Shown here piece after piece: positions 44,521 through 53,564 of a stretch of DNA of 64,000 nucleotides (position 1 is its first letter; each line of letters starts with the position of its first letter). The stretch is from assembly GCF_041912895.1 (NCBI RefSeq), contig NZ_JAYSGI010000002.1, forward strand, positions 62,001 to 126,000, given 5' to 3'. The position numbers and the translations under genes were made by a program. A model generated the notes under the pieces. The model saw nothing but the letters and a program-made list of their open reading frames with translations, searched no databases and had not been told where the DNA came from. Source of the DNA: Pelagerythrobacter sp041912895. GTDB lineage: Bacteria > Pseudomonadota > Alphaproteobacteria > Sphingomonadales > Sphingomonadaceae.

Positions 44521-45390
44521 TCAGCGGGTAGGCACCGGCTCCTCGCCCGAATAATCGTAGAAGCCGCGCCCCGTCTTGCGGCCGAGCCAGCCCGCCTCGA
44601 CGTATTTCACCAGCAGCGGCGCCGGGCGGTAGCGCGGGTCGCCGGTGGTGTCGTGCAACACTTTCACGATCTCGAGGCAGGTGTCGAGACCGACGAAATC
44701 GGCCAGTTGCAACGGCCCCATCGGGTGATTGAGGCCGAGCCGGCAGCCCTTGTCGATATCGGCGATGCCGGCAGTGCCCTGCCCGAGCACCGTCGCCGCC
44801 TCGTTGATCATCGGTAGGAGGATGCGGTTGACCACGAAGCCGGGCTCGTCCTGGCTCAGCACCACTTCCTTGCCGAGGCTCTCGGCGAAAGCGCGGGTAC
44901 GCGCGACCGTATCTTCCGAGGTAGCGAGGCCGGGGATGACCTCGATCAGCCCCATCACCGGTACGGGGTTGAAGAAATGCAACCCGATGAAGCGCGCGGG
45001 ATCGGGCGCGTGGTTCGCCATGCGCGTGATCGGGATCGAGCTGGTGTTGCTGGCGAGGATCGCGTCCGCCGCGAGCACCTTGCCCGCCTGCTCGAAGATC
45101 GCCTGCTTCACCGCCTCGCGCTCGGTCGCGGCTTCGATAATCAAATCCGCTTCCGCCATCGGCGCGTAGTCGGCGACCGGGGAGATGCGCGCCAGCGCGG
45201 CATCGGCATCGGCCTGGGCGATCTTGTCCTTGGCGACCAGCTTGCCGAGCGAGCGCTCGATGCCCGAGACGGCCTTCTCGGCGACCGCCAGATCGACATC
45301 GGCGAGCAGCACGTCGATCCCGTGCTGCGCGACCGTCTGCGCTATCCCCGAGCCCATCTGGCCCGCCCCGATGACGGCTATCCTTTGCAT
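44521..45390 (-). CDS. hbdA: 3-hydroxybutyryl-CoA dehydrogenase
   Basis: NAD(P)-dependent oxidation of 3-hydroxyacyl-CoA. The 289-residue protein has the N-terminal GAGQMGSGIAQ Rossmann loop, HFFNPVPVMGLIEVI, and the C-terminal helical domain (NRILLPMINEAATVL). Such enzymes serve butyrate, phenylacetate and polyhydroxybutyrate turnover, so a link to scoAB is plausible. It heads away from the cobalamin adenosyltransferase gene on the same strand. Confidence 0.93.
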   Translation of the reverse strand: MQRIAVIGAGQMGSGIAQTVAQHGIDVLLADVDLAVAEKAVSGIERSLGKLVAKDKIAQADADAALARISPVADYAPMAEADLIIEAATEREAVKQAIFEQAGKVLAADAILASNTSSIPITRMANHAPDPARFIGLHFFNPVPVMGLIEVIPGLATSEDTVARTRAFAESLGKEVVLSQDEPGFVVNRILLPMINEAATVLGQGTAGIADIDKGCRLGLNHPMGPLQLADFVGLDTCLEIVKVLHDTTGDPRYRPAPLLVKYVEAGWLGRKTGRGFYDYSGEEPVPTR

Positions 45391-45432
45391 CGCATGATCT
45401 CTTCTTGGTTGCAGCTGGTTAGGTGCGGCTGG

Positions 45433-46005
45433 CTAGGTGCGGTTGGCTCCGGGCACCCACTTCACGTCGCCCGCGCCGTTGTCGTTCAGCACGCGGGCGA
45501 GGACGAACAGGTGGTCCGACAGGCGGTTGGCATAGGCGAGCGCGGCGGGATTGACCGGTTCGGCCTCCGCCAGTTCGGTCATCGCGCGTTCCGCCTCGCG
45601 CGCGGCGGCGCGGGCGACGTGGACGCGCGCAGCGGCCTCGGTCCCGCCCGGAAGGACGAAGCTGGTGAGCGGGGCCAGCGCTTCGTTCAGCCGGTCGATC
45701 TCGGTCTCCAGCCAATCGACCTGCGAGGCCACGATGCGCAGCGTCATTTCCGATGGTGTAAAATCCTCCCCCGGCGTGGCAAGGTCGGCGCCGAGATCGA
45801 ACAGGTCGTTCTGGATACGATGCATCGCTTCGGCGTGCTCCCCGCCCGCGAGCGAAACCGCCGCGAGGCCGAGCGCGCTGTTCGCCGCATCGACCTTGCC
45901 GATCGCGGCGATGCGCGGCGAATGCTTGGCGGTGCGCGAACCGTCGACCAGCCCGGTAGTGCCCTCGTCGCCGGTGCGGGTGTAGATCTTGTTGAGCTTG
46001 ACCAT
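45433..46005 (-). CDS. cobO: Cob(I)alamin adenosyltransferase, PduO type
   Basis: Adenosylates cob(I)alamin to make coenzyme B12. The 190-residue protein has TRTGDEGTTGLVDGSR (ATP site) near the start and the helix RAAAREAERAM with the conserved Arg. PduO type rather than CobA type, so the symbol is loose. Together with the metE riboswitch it shows the cell handles B12. It follows a HIG1-type membrane protein on the same strand. Confidence 0.92.
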   Translation of the reverse strand: MVKLNKIYTRTGDEGTTGLVDGSRTAKHSPRIAAIGKVDAANSALGLAAVSLAGGEHAEAMHRIQNDLFDLGADLATPGEDFTPSEMTLRIVASQVDWLETEIDRLNEALAPLTSFVLPGGTEAAARVHVARAAAREAERAMTELAEAEPVNPAALAYANRLSDHLFVLARVLNDNGAGDVKWVPGANRT

Positions 46006-46024
46006 GTGTACGGTGCGCGCTCGG

Positions 46025-46255
46025 TCAGTTGGCGATGGCGAGCAGCACCGCGACCACGACCACCGCCAGCGCCTGATACTTGATGCGGTTGAACATCATC
46101 TTGTTCTGCAGGAGCTGCATCTCGGTGGCCTGCCCGGTGTCCTCCTGCTCGAGGTCCATCTTGGTGCTCTTGAGGAACGCGACCACGCCGCGAACGAGCG
46201 AATAGACGACCAGTCCCATGAGGACGACGAGGACGATGACGAGAAGTGTGGTCAT
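46025..46255 (-). CDS. HIG1-domain/twin transmembrane protein
   Basis: A 76-residue protein with two membrane helices: residues 3-25 and about 58-75. The second follows NKMMFNRIKYQALAVVVVA, close to the HIG1 pattern (K-x-M-x-x-R-V-x-x-Q). HIG1 proteins are linked to cytochrome oxidase assembly in mitochondria. ATG 46255 overlaps the gluQ stop by four bases, and cobO follows 19 bases later. Confidence 0.75.
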   Translation of the reverse strand: MTTLLVIVLVVLMGLVVYSLVRGVVAFLKSTKMDLEQEDTGQATEMQLLQNKMMFNRIKYQALAVVVVAVLLAIAN

Positions 46256-47163
46256 GCCGTGCGATGTAGGCCTTGGCCGAGCGAAATGCCAGCCGGGAAG
46301 CGGTGCGCGCGCAACGCGGCGGCGAGCGCCGCGCCGTCCTCCCCCGCCCGCCGCCGGTCGGCCAGCCCAAAGCCCTCCTCGCCCGAGTTGCGGCGCTTGG
46401 CGAGCTTGATGCCGCTCTCGTCCAGCAGCAGCGGGTGGTGATGCCATGTCGGCACCGGCAGGCCGAGCAGCGCCTGCAGCAGGCGGTGAACATGGCTCGC
46501 GGCGAACAGGTCGCGCCCACGGGTAACCAGCGTGACGCCGTCGGCTGCATCGTCGAGCGTGGCCGCGAGATGGTAGCTCGCCGGCTCGGCCTTGCGCACC
46601 AGCACCACGTCGCCCAGCCGCGAGGGGCCCAGCCGCGCGGGATCGGCGGCTTGCGGCCCGGCCAGTTCGTCGATCCATTCGAGCGGGCCGGTGCGTTCGA
46701 GGGCGGCGGCCACGTCGAGCCGCCACGCGACCGGCCCTTCCCCCGCCCCCGCCCTGCCCTTGCAGGTGCCGGGATAGACTGGACCCTCCGGCCCCGCTTC
46801 CGTGGCGGCGGCGGCGATCTCGGCGCGGGTGCAGGTGCAGGGGTAGAGCAGGCCTTGTTCTCGCAAGGTTTCCGCCGCTGCGGAGTAGCTTTCCAGCCGG
46901 GCAGACTGCGGCGCGACCTCCCGCCATGCGAGGCCGAGCCAGGCGAGATCCTCGCGGAACTCGTCCGCCAGTTCCGCCCGGCTGCGCGCGCCGTCGATAT
47001 TCTCGATCCGCAGCAGGAAGCGCCCGCCTCTCTGCGCCGCCAGATCGTGCGCCACGATCGCCGAGAAGGCATGCCCGAGGTGCAGCGATCCGTTGGGGCT
47101 GGGGGCGAAGCGGGTGACGGTCAGCGGGACTCTCCGTGGCGCAAATGCCGCGACTCGCGGCAA
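46252..47163 (-). CDS. gluQ: Glutamyl-Q tRNA(Asp) synthetase
   Basis: Attaches glutamate to queuosine 34 of tRNA-Asp. It is a shortened GluRS: HLGH (HIGH motif), KLAKRR (KMSKS equivalent), the family-specific zinc site (YPCTCTR and YPGTCKGR), and no anticodon-binding domain. The start is unclear: TTG 47163 gives 303 residues but has no ribosome site, while CTG 47124, five bases after GGAGAG, would begin right before the conserved TVTRFAPSPNG. Confidence 0.92.
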   Translation of the reverse strand: MPRVAAFAPRRVPLTVTRFAPSPNGSLHLGHAFSAIVAHDLAAQRGGRFLLRIENIDGARSRAELADEFREDLAWLGLAWREVAPQSARLESYSAAAETLREQGLLYPCTCTRAEIAAAATEAGPEGPVYPGTCKGRAGAGEGPVAWRLDVAAALERTGPLEWIDELAGPQAADPARLGPSRLGDVVLVRKAEPASYHLAATLDDAADGVTLVTRGRDLFAASHVHRLLQALLGLPVPTWHHHPLLLDESGIKLAKRRNSGEEGFGLADRRRAGEDGAALAAALRAHRFPAGISLGQGLHRTA

Positions 47164-47249
47164 AAAGCTTGTGGATTCGCATCCTGTAACAGGCTTGACG
47201 CCTTTTGCGGCAAGTGCTCCCTTCGACGCATCAGGGAGGACGCTGAAGG

Positions 47250-47855
47250 GTGTTCAAGGCTGAACTGATCGAACGCGCGGCGCGGTTCAGGAGCGCCGAT
47301 GACGACCCGACACGCAACCTGTCGGCCTGCCCCGCGCTCGTGCTCAACGCCGACTACACCCCGCTGTCGTATTACCCGCTGAGCCTGTGGCCGTGGCAGA
47401 CTGCGATCAAGGCGATCTTTCTCGACCGGGTGGACGTAGTGGCGAGCTACGAGCGCGAGGTCCACTCCCCCTCGCTCGACATGAAGATCCCCAGCGTGAT
47501 CGCGCTGAAGCAATACGTGAAGCAGTCCGAGTTCCCGGCCTTCACCCGCTTCAACCTGTTCCTGCGCGATCGCTTCGCCTGTCAGTATTGCGGGAGCGGC
47601 GAACACCTGACGTTCGATCACGTGGTGCCCCGCCGGCTCGGCGGCCGGACGACGTGGGAGAACATCGCCACCGCCTGCGCGCCGTGCAACATGAAGAAGG
47701 GCGGGCGCACGCCCAAGCAGGCGCACATGCCGCTCGTCGCCCCGATCCGCCCGACGAGCTGGCAATTGCAGGAACGCGGCAAGGCCTTCCCGCCCAACTA
47801 CCTCCACGAGACTTGGCGCGACTGGCTCTACTGGGACATCGAACTGGAGGCGTGA
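47250..47855 (+). CDS. HNH endonuclease family protein
   Basis: A 201-residue HNH protein. The C-terminal half has the zinc-ribbon HNH fold: CQYCGSGEHLTFDHVVPRR and CAPCNMKKGGRTP with the two CxxC pairs and the central His. Chromosomal, near-universal in alphaproteobacteria, probably a repair or RNA-related enzyme rather than a mobile homing nuclease. GTG 47250 is the start, with GGGAGGA about ten bases upstream; there is no nearby ATG. Confidence 0.9.
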   Translation: MFKAELIERAARFRSADDDPTRNLSACPALVLNADYTPLSYYPLSLWPWQTAIKAIFLDRVDVVASYEREVHSPSLDMKIPSVIALKQYVKQSEFPAFTRFNLFLRDRFACQYCGSGEHLTFDHVVPRRLGGRTTWENIATACAPCNMKKGGRTPKQAHMPLVAPIRPTSWQLQERGKAFPPNYLHETWRDWLYWDIELEA

Positions 47856-48135
47856 GCCGGGCGGTGGACCACCGACCGGGGTGCTTTGAACAACTTTGTC
47901 GTCCGGTTTTCTGAATGACAAACAAGAGCTTGCACGGCGTTTCCGGGTCGCCGTTGTCACCTTTGCGAATCCTGCGACAATCTGGTTTGCGGAGCTCATG
48001 GAACGGGGCTGCCATGCTACGCGGCATGTAGGACAGTGAATTCGGAAATGTGCGATAGCGACGACTTCGTAGAAATCATTCCCATGCGGCCAGCGAGCCT
48101 TGGACTTTCATGTAAATCCAACTAGCAAGTCCAGC

Positions 48136-48972
48136 ATGAGACATTATTGGCTCCTAGTTTTGTTGGCAATTTTTTCTGACTGTGTTTGGGCACAGGAGCC
48201 ACCCGACCGAGCCGGAGAAAGTTTTCACATCACCGTATTTCACGAGTCGAAAAGTGAAGAGGAAACTGGCTCGTCCAGCAGTAGCGGCCGACACGAGTAT
48301 ATCGAGCGGATCGTTGCCATCAGAAATGAGGGAGTTGAGCGAGTTTTCGACATCACTCGCCAACCTGACGAAAAATCCCAACTGATCGATTGGCAATTTC
48401 CGGTTCGAATTTTTGAGGCGAATGATGGCAAGATGGAAATCGTCAATCGTGGCGATATGGAAGCTCGCCGTGATGCCTGGCTGGAGGCAGCCGAAATTCC
48501 CTTTGAAGCATGCGGGACTTGGTATTTCACCTGGAACGCGTTTCAAGTGGAGTGCGATCCTGAAGCAATTCTCGAAACTGTCCGTAGGATCAATATACAA
48601 CCCGAAAACTTGGAAGACGGAGCAAGTTTCTCCCATCCAGCGGCAATTCGTCCGGGTAGTCTTCAAAAGCTCAATGACGTCGGGTCTGAATTTCGGGTGA
48701 GAATGGTTGTGGACGAGGAGCATTTTCACCGCTCTGCGGCGCAGAATGACGTCATCGTGGGCGAAATCATGGGTGAACCGATCACCTTCGATGAAGCCTA
48801 TGAACGACGAACGGTCGAGCAGATCACTGGGACCATCGAAGTGATCTTGACAGTTTCCGAGTCTGGGCGAGTTGCTAAGCAGGTGACCTCTATCGAAACC
48901 ACAAAGATCAAGATCGATGGTAAAGAAGAGCGATCAGTGTCGAACGAAGTAATTGAGCGAACGGAAACGTAG
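48136..48972 (+). CDS. Orphan exported protein, AT-rich, unknown
   Basis: A 278-residue protein with a signal peptide at about 1-19 (WLLVLLAIFSDCVWAQ) and no other membrane segment. The mature part is acidic, with a SSSSSGRHEY stretch and repeated predicted beta strands; I do not recognise a family. Base composition is clearly lower in GC than both neighbours, suggesting recent acquisition. ATG 48136 is preferred over the upstream TTG because it starts the signal peptide. The 280 bases upstream are non-coding and featureless. Confidence 0.65.
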   Translation: MRHYWLLVLLAIFSDCVWAQEPPDRAGESFHITVFHESKSEEETGSSSSSGRHEYIERIVAIRNEGVERVFDITRQPDEKSQLIDWQFPVRIFEANDGKMEIVNRGDMEARRDAWLEAAEIPFEACGTWYFTWNAFQVECDPEAILETVRRINIQPENLEDGASFSHPAAIRPGSLQKLNDVGSEFRVRMVVDEEHFHRSAAQNDVIVGEIMGEPITFDEAYERRTVEQITGTIEVILTVSESGRVAKQVTSIETTKIKIDGKEERSVSNEVIERTET

Positions 48973-49046
48973 CACCATTGGGCCAAGGCTTCATTTGAGA
49001 CAAGCAGGCTTGAAGCTTCAATCAGCTTCCCACCCTATCGCAGACT

Positions 49047-50273
49047 TCACGTTACCGCTGCCCGCTCCTGAAATTCCGCCCGCTCCCACTCGCCGTTCTC
49101 CAGCACTTCGGCGAGATGGCGGGCGGCTTCGGCGACATCCGCGAATGAGACGTAGGCCGGGGCGAAGCCGAGGCGGAGGATGTCGGGGTCGCGGAAGTCG
49201 CCGATGACGCCGCGGGCGATCAGGGCCTGACATACGGCGTAAGCCTGCGGGTGGCGGAAGGAGAGCTGGCTGCCGCGCCGTGCGGGATCGGTCGGGCTGG
49301 CGAGGTCGAGCTCGAGGCCGTGTTCGGCGAGGCATTCGCGGAAGAATTCGGACAGCGCGCGCGATTTGGCGGCCAGGCGGTCGATGCCGATTTCGGCGAT
49401 CAGGTCCACGCCCGCTTCCAGCGCGGCGAGGCCGAGGATCGGCGGGGTGCCGGTGAGCAGGCGGCCGATGCCCGGCGCGGGCGCGTAGTCGTCGGAAAAG
49501 GCGAAGGGCGCGGCGTGGCCCATCCAGCCGGTCAGCGGCTGTTGCAGCGCGTCGTGGTGGCGGCGCGCGGCGTGGGCGAAGGCCGGGGCGCCGGGGCCGC
49601 CGTTCAGGTACTTGTAGCCGCAGCCGACCGCGAAATCGGCGTTCGACCCGTTCAGATCGACCGGAATCGCGCCCGCGCTGTGCGACAGGTCCCACAGCAC
49701 CAGCGCCCCGGCTTCGTGCGCGGCGCGGGTGAGCGCGGCCATGTCGAACACTTCGCCGGTCTTGTAGTGGACGTGGGTCAGCAGCAGCAGCGCGACGTCC
49801 TCGTCCAAGGCGTCGGCAATGTTGTCGCGCGGGGCGAGGCGGCGGGTGGCCAGTCCCTGCGCCTCCAGCCCGGCGATCATGTAGAGATCAGTCGGGAAAT
49901 TGCCCGGCTCGCTGAGGATGACTTTCCGTCCGGGCCGCATGTGGAGCGCTGCCGCGATCAGCTTGAACAGGTTCACGCTGGTGCTGTCGGCGGCGATCAC
50001 CTCGTCCGCCCCGGCGCCGATCAGCGGGGCGATCTTGCCGCCGACGCGCTGCGGCAGGTCGATCCAGCTCGCGCTGTTCCAGCTTCGGATCAGCCCTTCG
50101 CCCCACTCGCCGTGCACGACTTGCGCCAGCCGCTCGGCCGTCGCCTTAGGGAGTGCGCCGAGCGAGTTGCCGTCGAGGTAGATCACGCCTGCGGGCAGCT
50201 CGAACCAAGCGCGGTAATCGCGCAAGGGATCGGCGGCGTCGAGGGCGCGGGCCTGATCTATCGGATCGCTCAC
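49047..50273 (-). CDS. kynU: Kynureninase
   Basis: PLP enzyme cleaving kynurenine to anthranilate and alanine. The 408-residue protein has the N-terminal YLDGNSLGALPK, the DLSHSAGAIPVDL aspartate loop, and the PLP lysine in GCGYKYLNGGPG. It pairs with kynA upstream on the same strand for tryptophan breakdown; the formamidase gene is not nearby. An inverted-repeat element separates the two. Confidence 0.96.
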   Translation of the reverse strand: MSDPIDQARALDAADPLRDYRAWFELPAGVIYLDGNSLGALPKATAERLAQVVHGEWGEGLIRSWNSASWIDLPQRVGGKIAPLIGAGADEVIAADSTSVNLFKLIAAALHMRPGRKVILSEPGNFPTDLYMIAGLEAQGLATRRLAPRDNIADALDEDVALLLLTHVHYKTGEVFDMAALTRAAHEAGALVLWDLSHSAGAIPVDLNGSNADFAVGCGYKYLNGGPGAPAFAHAARRHHDALQQPLTGWMGHAAPFAFSDDYAPAPGIGRLLTGTPPILGLAALEAGVDLIAEIGIDRLAAKSRALSEFFRECLAEHGLELDLASPTDPARRGSQLSFRHPQAYAVCQALIARGVIGDFRDPDILRLGFAPAYVSFADVAEAARHLAEVLENGEWERAEFQERAAVT

Positions 50274-50303
50274 GCCTTTTGGGTCCCGGCGATGTGGTTT
50301 TGC

Positions 50304-50432
50304 TCACACGAAGACACGAAGGCACGAAGATCGTGTACCTGCGGCAGCGCCGCGACTGTGCTTCGGGCTATGCGGTTCGAGCGCGACACTTCGTGCCGCG
50401 GGGCATCTTCGTGGCTTCGTGTCTTCGTGTGA
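50304..50432. repeat. Inverted-repeat element between kynA and kynU
   Basis: Arms of 28 bp (50304-50331 and 50405-50432) match as inverted copies in 27 of 28 positions and enclose about 73 bases. The arms are built from a repeated CACGAAG unit. It fills the kynA-kynU gap and looks like a small palindromic (REP/MITE-like) element. A stable hairpin here could reduce kynU expression relative to kynA. Confidence 0.85.
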
Positions 50433-50463
50433 AGTCCGGCTACGCCAGCCATCCGCGACACGC

Positions 50464-51255
50464 TCATATCGCCGTCCGCACGCTGAGCAGTTCGGGGAAG
50501 AACGCCTGTTTGAGCACGCCTTCCAGATAGGGCACGCCCGGCGTTCCACCGGTGCCCTTCTTGAAGCCGATGATCCGCTCCACCGTCTTCAGATGGCCGA
50601 AGCGCCAGCGCTGGAAATGGTATTCGAGATCGACCAGCTTTTCGGCGAGTTCGTAGAGGTCCCAGTGCTCGGCGGGGTTGCGGTAGATCTCGGCCCATGC
50701 GGCCTCAACCTCTTCGGAAATCTCCCACGGCGCCGCGTGCGCGCGGTTCAGCACGCCCTCGGGAATCGCGAAGCCGCGCTGGGCGAGCAGGCGCACGGTT
50801 TCGAGGTAGATGCTCGGCCGCGCGAGTTCGGCGCGAAGCTGCGCGGCCACCTCGGGCACCGCTTCGTGCATCGTCACCATGTCCGGGTTGCGCCCGCCGA
50901 GGAGGAATTCCATCAGCCGGTACTGGGCGGACTGGAAACCGCTCGAATTGCCGAGGTGCGGGCGCACGGTGGAATAATCGTGCGGGGTCATCGTCGAGAG
51001 CACGTCCCAGCTCTGGATCAGTTGCCCCTGCGCGCGGGCGACGCGGGCGAGCATCTTGAACGCCGGGCGCAGGCGATCGGCGGCGATGCATTCGCGCGCG
51101 GCCTGCAATTCGTGCAGGCACAGCTTGAGCCACAGCTCGCTCGCCTGGTGAACGACGATGAACAGCATCTCGTCGTGCGCGCCCGACACCGGGTGCTGCG
51201 CCGACAGGATGCGGTCGAGATCGAGGTAGGAAGCGTAGGTTACGTCGCGGGCCAT
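50464..51255 (-). CDS. kynA: Tryptophan 2,3-dioxygenase
   Basis: Heme enzyme opening the indole ring of tryptophan to N-formylkynurenine. The 263-residue protein has the hallmark HDEMLFIVVHQASELWLKL and the C-terminal heme-region motifs (WRFGHLKTVERIIGFKKGTGG). First gene of the kynA-kynU pair; tryptophan catabolism to anthranilate. Confidence 0.96.
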   Translation of the reverse strand: MARDVTYASYLDLDRILSAQHPVSGAHDEMLFIVVHQASELWLKLCLHELQAARECIAADRLRPAFKMLARVARAQGQLIQSWDVLSTMTPHDYSTVRPHLGNSSGFQSAQYRLMEFLLGGRNPDMVTMHEAVPEVAAQLRAELARPSIYLETVRLLAQRGFAIPEGVLNRAHAAPWEISEEVEAAWAEIYRNPAEHWDLYELAEKLVDLEYHFQRWRFGHLKTVERIIGFKKGTGGTPGVPYLEGVLKQAFFPELLSVRTAI

Positions 51256-51291
51256 GCCTGCGGCCCTAGCGCGATCCGATTGCGAGTGAAA

Positions 51292-51717
51292 CTATCCCTC
51301 GACCACCTGTGTCGCGGGATGGTGCTTGTCGAGATGCTTCTTCACGATCCTGAGGTTGCGCGTGTTCGAGCGGAACAACAGGTCGAACGCGTCGCCGGCG
51401 ATCGGAATCGCGCCCACCGCGGTGTCGAACGCGACATTGCCCGCCATGCGCCACAGCTTCCACTTCGGCAGGCCGAGGTTGCGCGCTTCCCACACTATGT
51501 AGGCGCCCATCGCCGCGGTCACCACGTCGCCGACCACGGGCACCAGCCCGACGACCGAATCGAGCCCAACCGGATAGTTGATGCCGGGGATGCGGAAGCT
51601 GCGTTCGAGGACGTGCTCCATCGCCTCGATCCGGCGGCGCACCGAATGCGGATCGTTGCCGGTGGGCAGGTCGAACCCTCCCATCGGGCGGGCCTGGCGG
51701 GGCGGCGGCTGGTCCAT
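51292..51717 (-). CDS. DUF4112 protein
   Basis: A 141-residue membrane-associated protein of the DUF4112 family: NYPVGLDSVVGLVPVVGDVV and GAIPIAGDAFDLLFRSN are the paired glycine/aspartate hairpin helices typical of it. Function unknown. ATG 51717 has GGAG nine bases upstream; an ATG at 51753 lies inside the palindromic element and is not used. Confidence 0.85.
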   Translation of the reverse strand: MDQPPPRQARPMGGFDLPTGNDPHSVRRRIEAMEHVLERSFRIPGINYPVGLDSVVGLVPVVGDVVTAAMGAYIVWEARNLGLPKWKLWRMAGNVAFDTAVGAIPIAGDAFDLLFRSNTRNLRIVKKHLDKHHPATQVVEG

Positions 51718-51738
51718 TCTCGCGATCTCCTTCCTGCT

Positions 51739-52006
51739 AGGGTCGAAATTCAATCAGGCCGCGGTCGAGACGGAGCGGATTTTGGCTCCAGGCAAGGAGC
51801 AAGGAGGGAGCGATGGATATCCATCGTGACCGACGCGCGACGCCGCATGGCGCCAAAAGCCGCCCGCCGCGCAGCGGTTGCCCATGAGAGCCCGCCGAGC
51901 AGCGTCGCTTGCTTGCGCTTAGCGCTGCTAGGCGACTGCGCTGCACTCCTTGTCGGCGGGCTCTCATGGGCAATCTCGATCCGCGGCCTGATTGAGCTTC
52001 GACCCT
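51739..52006. repeat. Nested inverted-repeat element
   Basis: Outer arms 51739-51770 and 51974-52006 are inverted copies with three differences; inner arms 51878-51898 and 51953-51973 are a perfect 21-bp inverted pair. The right arms abut each other, but the left arms are split by 107 bases (51771-51877), which contain a perfect 16-bp palindrome (CGATGGATATCCATCG, 51811-51826) and their own rough inverted symmetry. The right outer arm reaches the stop codon of the solute-binding protein gene. Looks like a palindromic element with a second one inserted. Confidence 0.85.
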
Positions 52007-53511
52007 TAGATGGGCCGCAGCGCGAGCGGGAACAAGGGATGGATCGACCAGCGATTTTCCTCGAACCCCTGGACCCCGCCGCGCAGCAGCGACCAGCGGA
52101 TCGGCGCGCCGAGCGGAATGTAGACGTTGGCCGAAAGCAGGTCGGCTTCGGCCTCGGCGAACAGCGCGCCGCGGGTGATCGGATCGGGCGCGGAGATCGC
52201 TTCGGCCACGCGCAGGTCGGCTTCGGGCACGCACAGTCCGCGGTCGAGGCTGCAGCTGAACTGGTTGAGGAACCAGCGCGCCCCGCCGTAGCGTGCGACC
52301 CGGTCGACGAGCGTGAGATCGGCTTCGTCCGCGCTGTCGACCCGCGCCAGCGTGACTCCGATGGCCGCGAGATCCTGCGCCAGTTGGGTGAACAGCGTGT
52401 CCGATCCGGGCCCGGGCGGGAGAAAGATCGTGGCGCGCGGTGCGGCACTGCCGCCCTCCTCGCCGCCCTCGCCTCCGTCCCACGCGGCGATCCGCCGGGC
52501 GGCGAGCGCGCGGCGCTCCTCGATCGAGAGGTCGGTCCAGCGCTCGGCGATCGTGCCGATATCGTCGGGCAGGCCGGGCGGGACGAGCCGCGTGGTCGGA
52601 ATCCAGCCGCCGATGCTGAACGGCTGGAGCAGGGCTTCGCGGTCGATCGCCAGCGCCAGGGCCTCGCGCCGCGCGGCGTCGGCGAGCAGGCCGTTCTCGC
52701 CGTCGCGCCCGGCGTGGACCTGCAGGCCGAACAGCCCGAGCGCCGCGTCGAGCCGGACGGTCCCGCGCGAGAGCGCCCCGACGTCGGCCAGCGGCAGGTT
52801 GACCAGCGAGCCGCCGAGCACGAGGTCGGCTGCGCCCGAATCGAACGCCGCGATCGCCTCGCTCGCCGGCAGCGCGCGCAGGCGCACCTGGCGCGCCCGG
52901 TCCTCCCACCGCGGGTCTTCCGGCAGGCCGCGGGTGCGCGGCGCCATCGGCGTGAGGAGCCAGCCGTTGTCCGATTCCGCCGCGCGCATCGGCCCCATCC
53001 CGGCACCGCCGCGGCGCAGGCCGAGTTCGGGCTGCGCGAGGATCTGCAGCAGATCGGGCATCGGGCTGGCGAGCCGGATCTCGATCACCCGCCCGGTCAT
53101 CGCGCGCACTTCGCCGATCTTGGCGAGGTCGAGCCCGAGCGAAGTGCCGCGCAGGCGCGCGATCGTGCGCTCCAGCTCGGCGCGAACCGCCTCGCCCTCG
53201 ATCGCGGTGCCGTCGGGCCAGTCCGAATTGCGCAGGCGGAAAATGTAGCTGAGGCCGTCGTCGGTGACGATCCAGCGCTCCGCCACCGCCGGGACGACAT
53301 TGCCCCCGGCGTCGAGCGCGACCAGCCCTTCGGCGGTAGCGGCGCGCAGATGCTGCGCGGCCGGGGCCAGGCGCAGGCCGGTTTCGGTGAGATCCTCCGG
53401 CGTGCCGATGAACACCACGTCGACGATATCGTCGCCGCCGGACGCGCCGCATCCCGTCAGGATCAGGGTCAGAGGCGCGACGAGCGCGAGGACGAGCGGA
53501 CGGATTCGCAT
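52006..53511 (-). CDS. Peptide-type (family 5) extracellular solute-binding lipoprotein
   Basis: A 501-residue ABC-transporter-type binding protein. Signal peptide with lipobox LTGC at about residues 18-21; then the family 5 fold (AEGLVALDAGGNVVPAVAERW, IFRLRNSDWPDG). These proteins usually deliver peptides or nickel to an ABC permease, but no permease or ATPase gene is adjacent. Its stop codon lies in the right arm of the nested repeat. Confidence 0.85.
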   Translation of the reverse strand: MRIRPLVLALVAPLTLILTGCGASGGDDIVDVVFIGTPEDLTETGLRLAPAAQHLRAATAEGLVALDAGGNVVPAVAERWIVTDDGLSYIFRLRNSDWPDGTAIEGEAVRAELERTIARLRGTSLGLDLAKIGEVRAMTGRVIEIRLASPMPDLLQILAQPELGLRRGGAGMGPMRAAESDNGWLLTPMAPRTRGLPEDPRWEDRARQVRLRALPASEAIAAFDSGAADLVLGGSLVNLPLADVGALSRGTVRLDAALGLFGLQVHAGRDGENGLLADAARREALALAIDREALLQPFSIGGWIPTTRLVPPGLPDDIGTIAERWTDLSIEERRALAARRIAAWDGGEGGEEGGSAAPRATIFLPPGPGSDTLFTQLAQDLAAIGVTLARVDSADEADLTLVDRVARYGGARWFLNQFSCSLDRGLCVPEADLRVAEAISAPDPITRGALFAEAEADLLSANVYIPLGAPIRWSLLRGGVQGFEENRWSIHPLFPLALRPI

Positions 53512-53564
53512 TGCGCTTCGCGCCCTAGCAAGGAACGCGCGCGCGGTCAGCGCGGAAGATCGTT

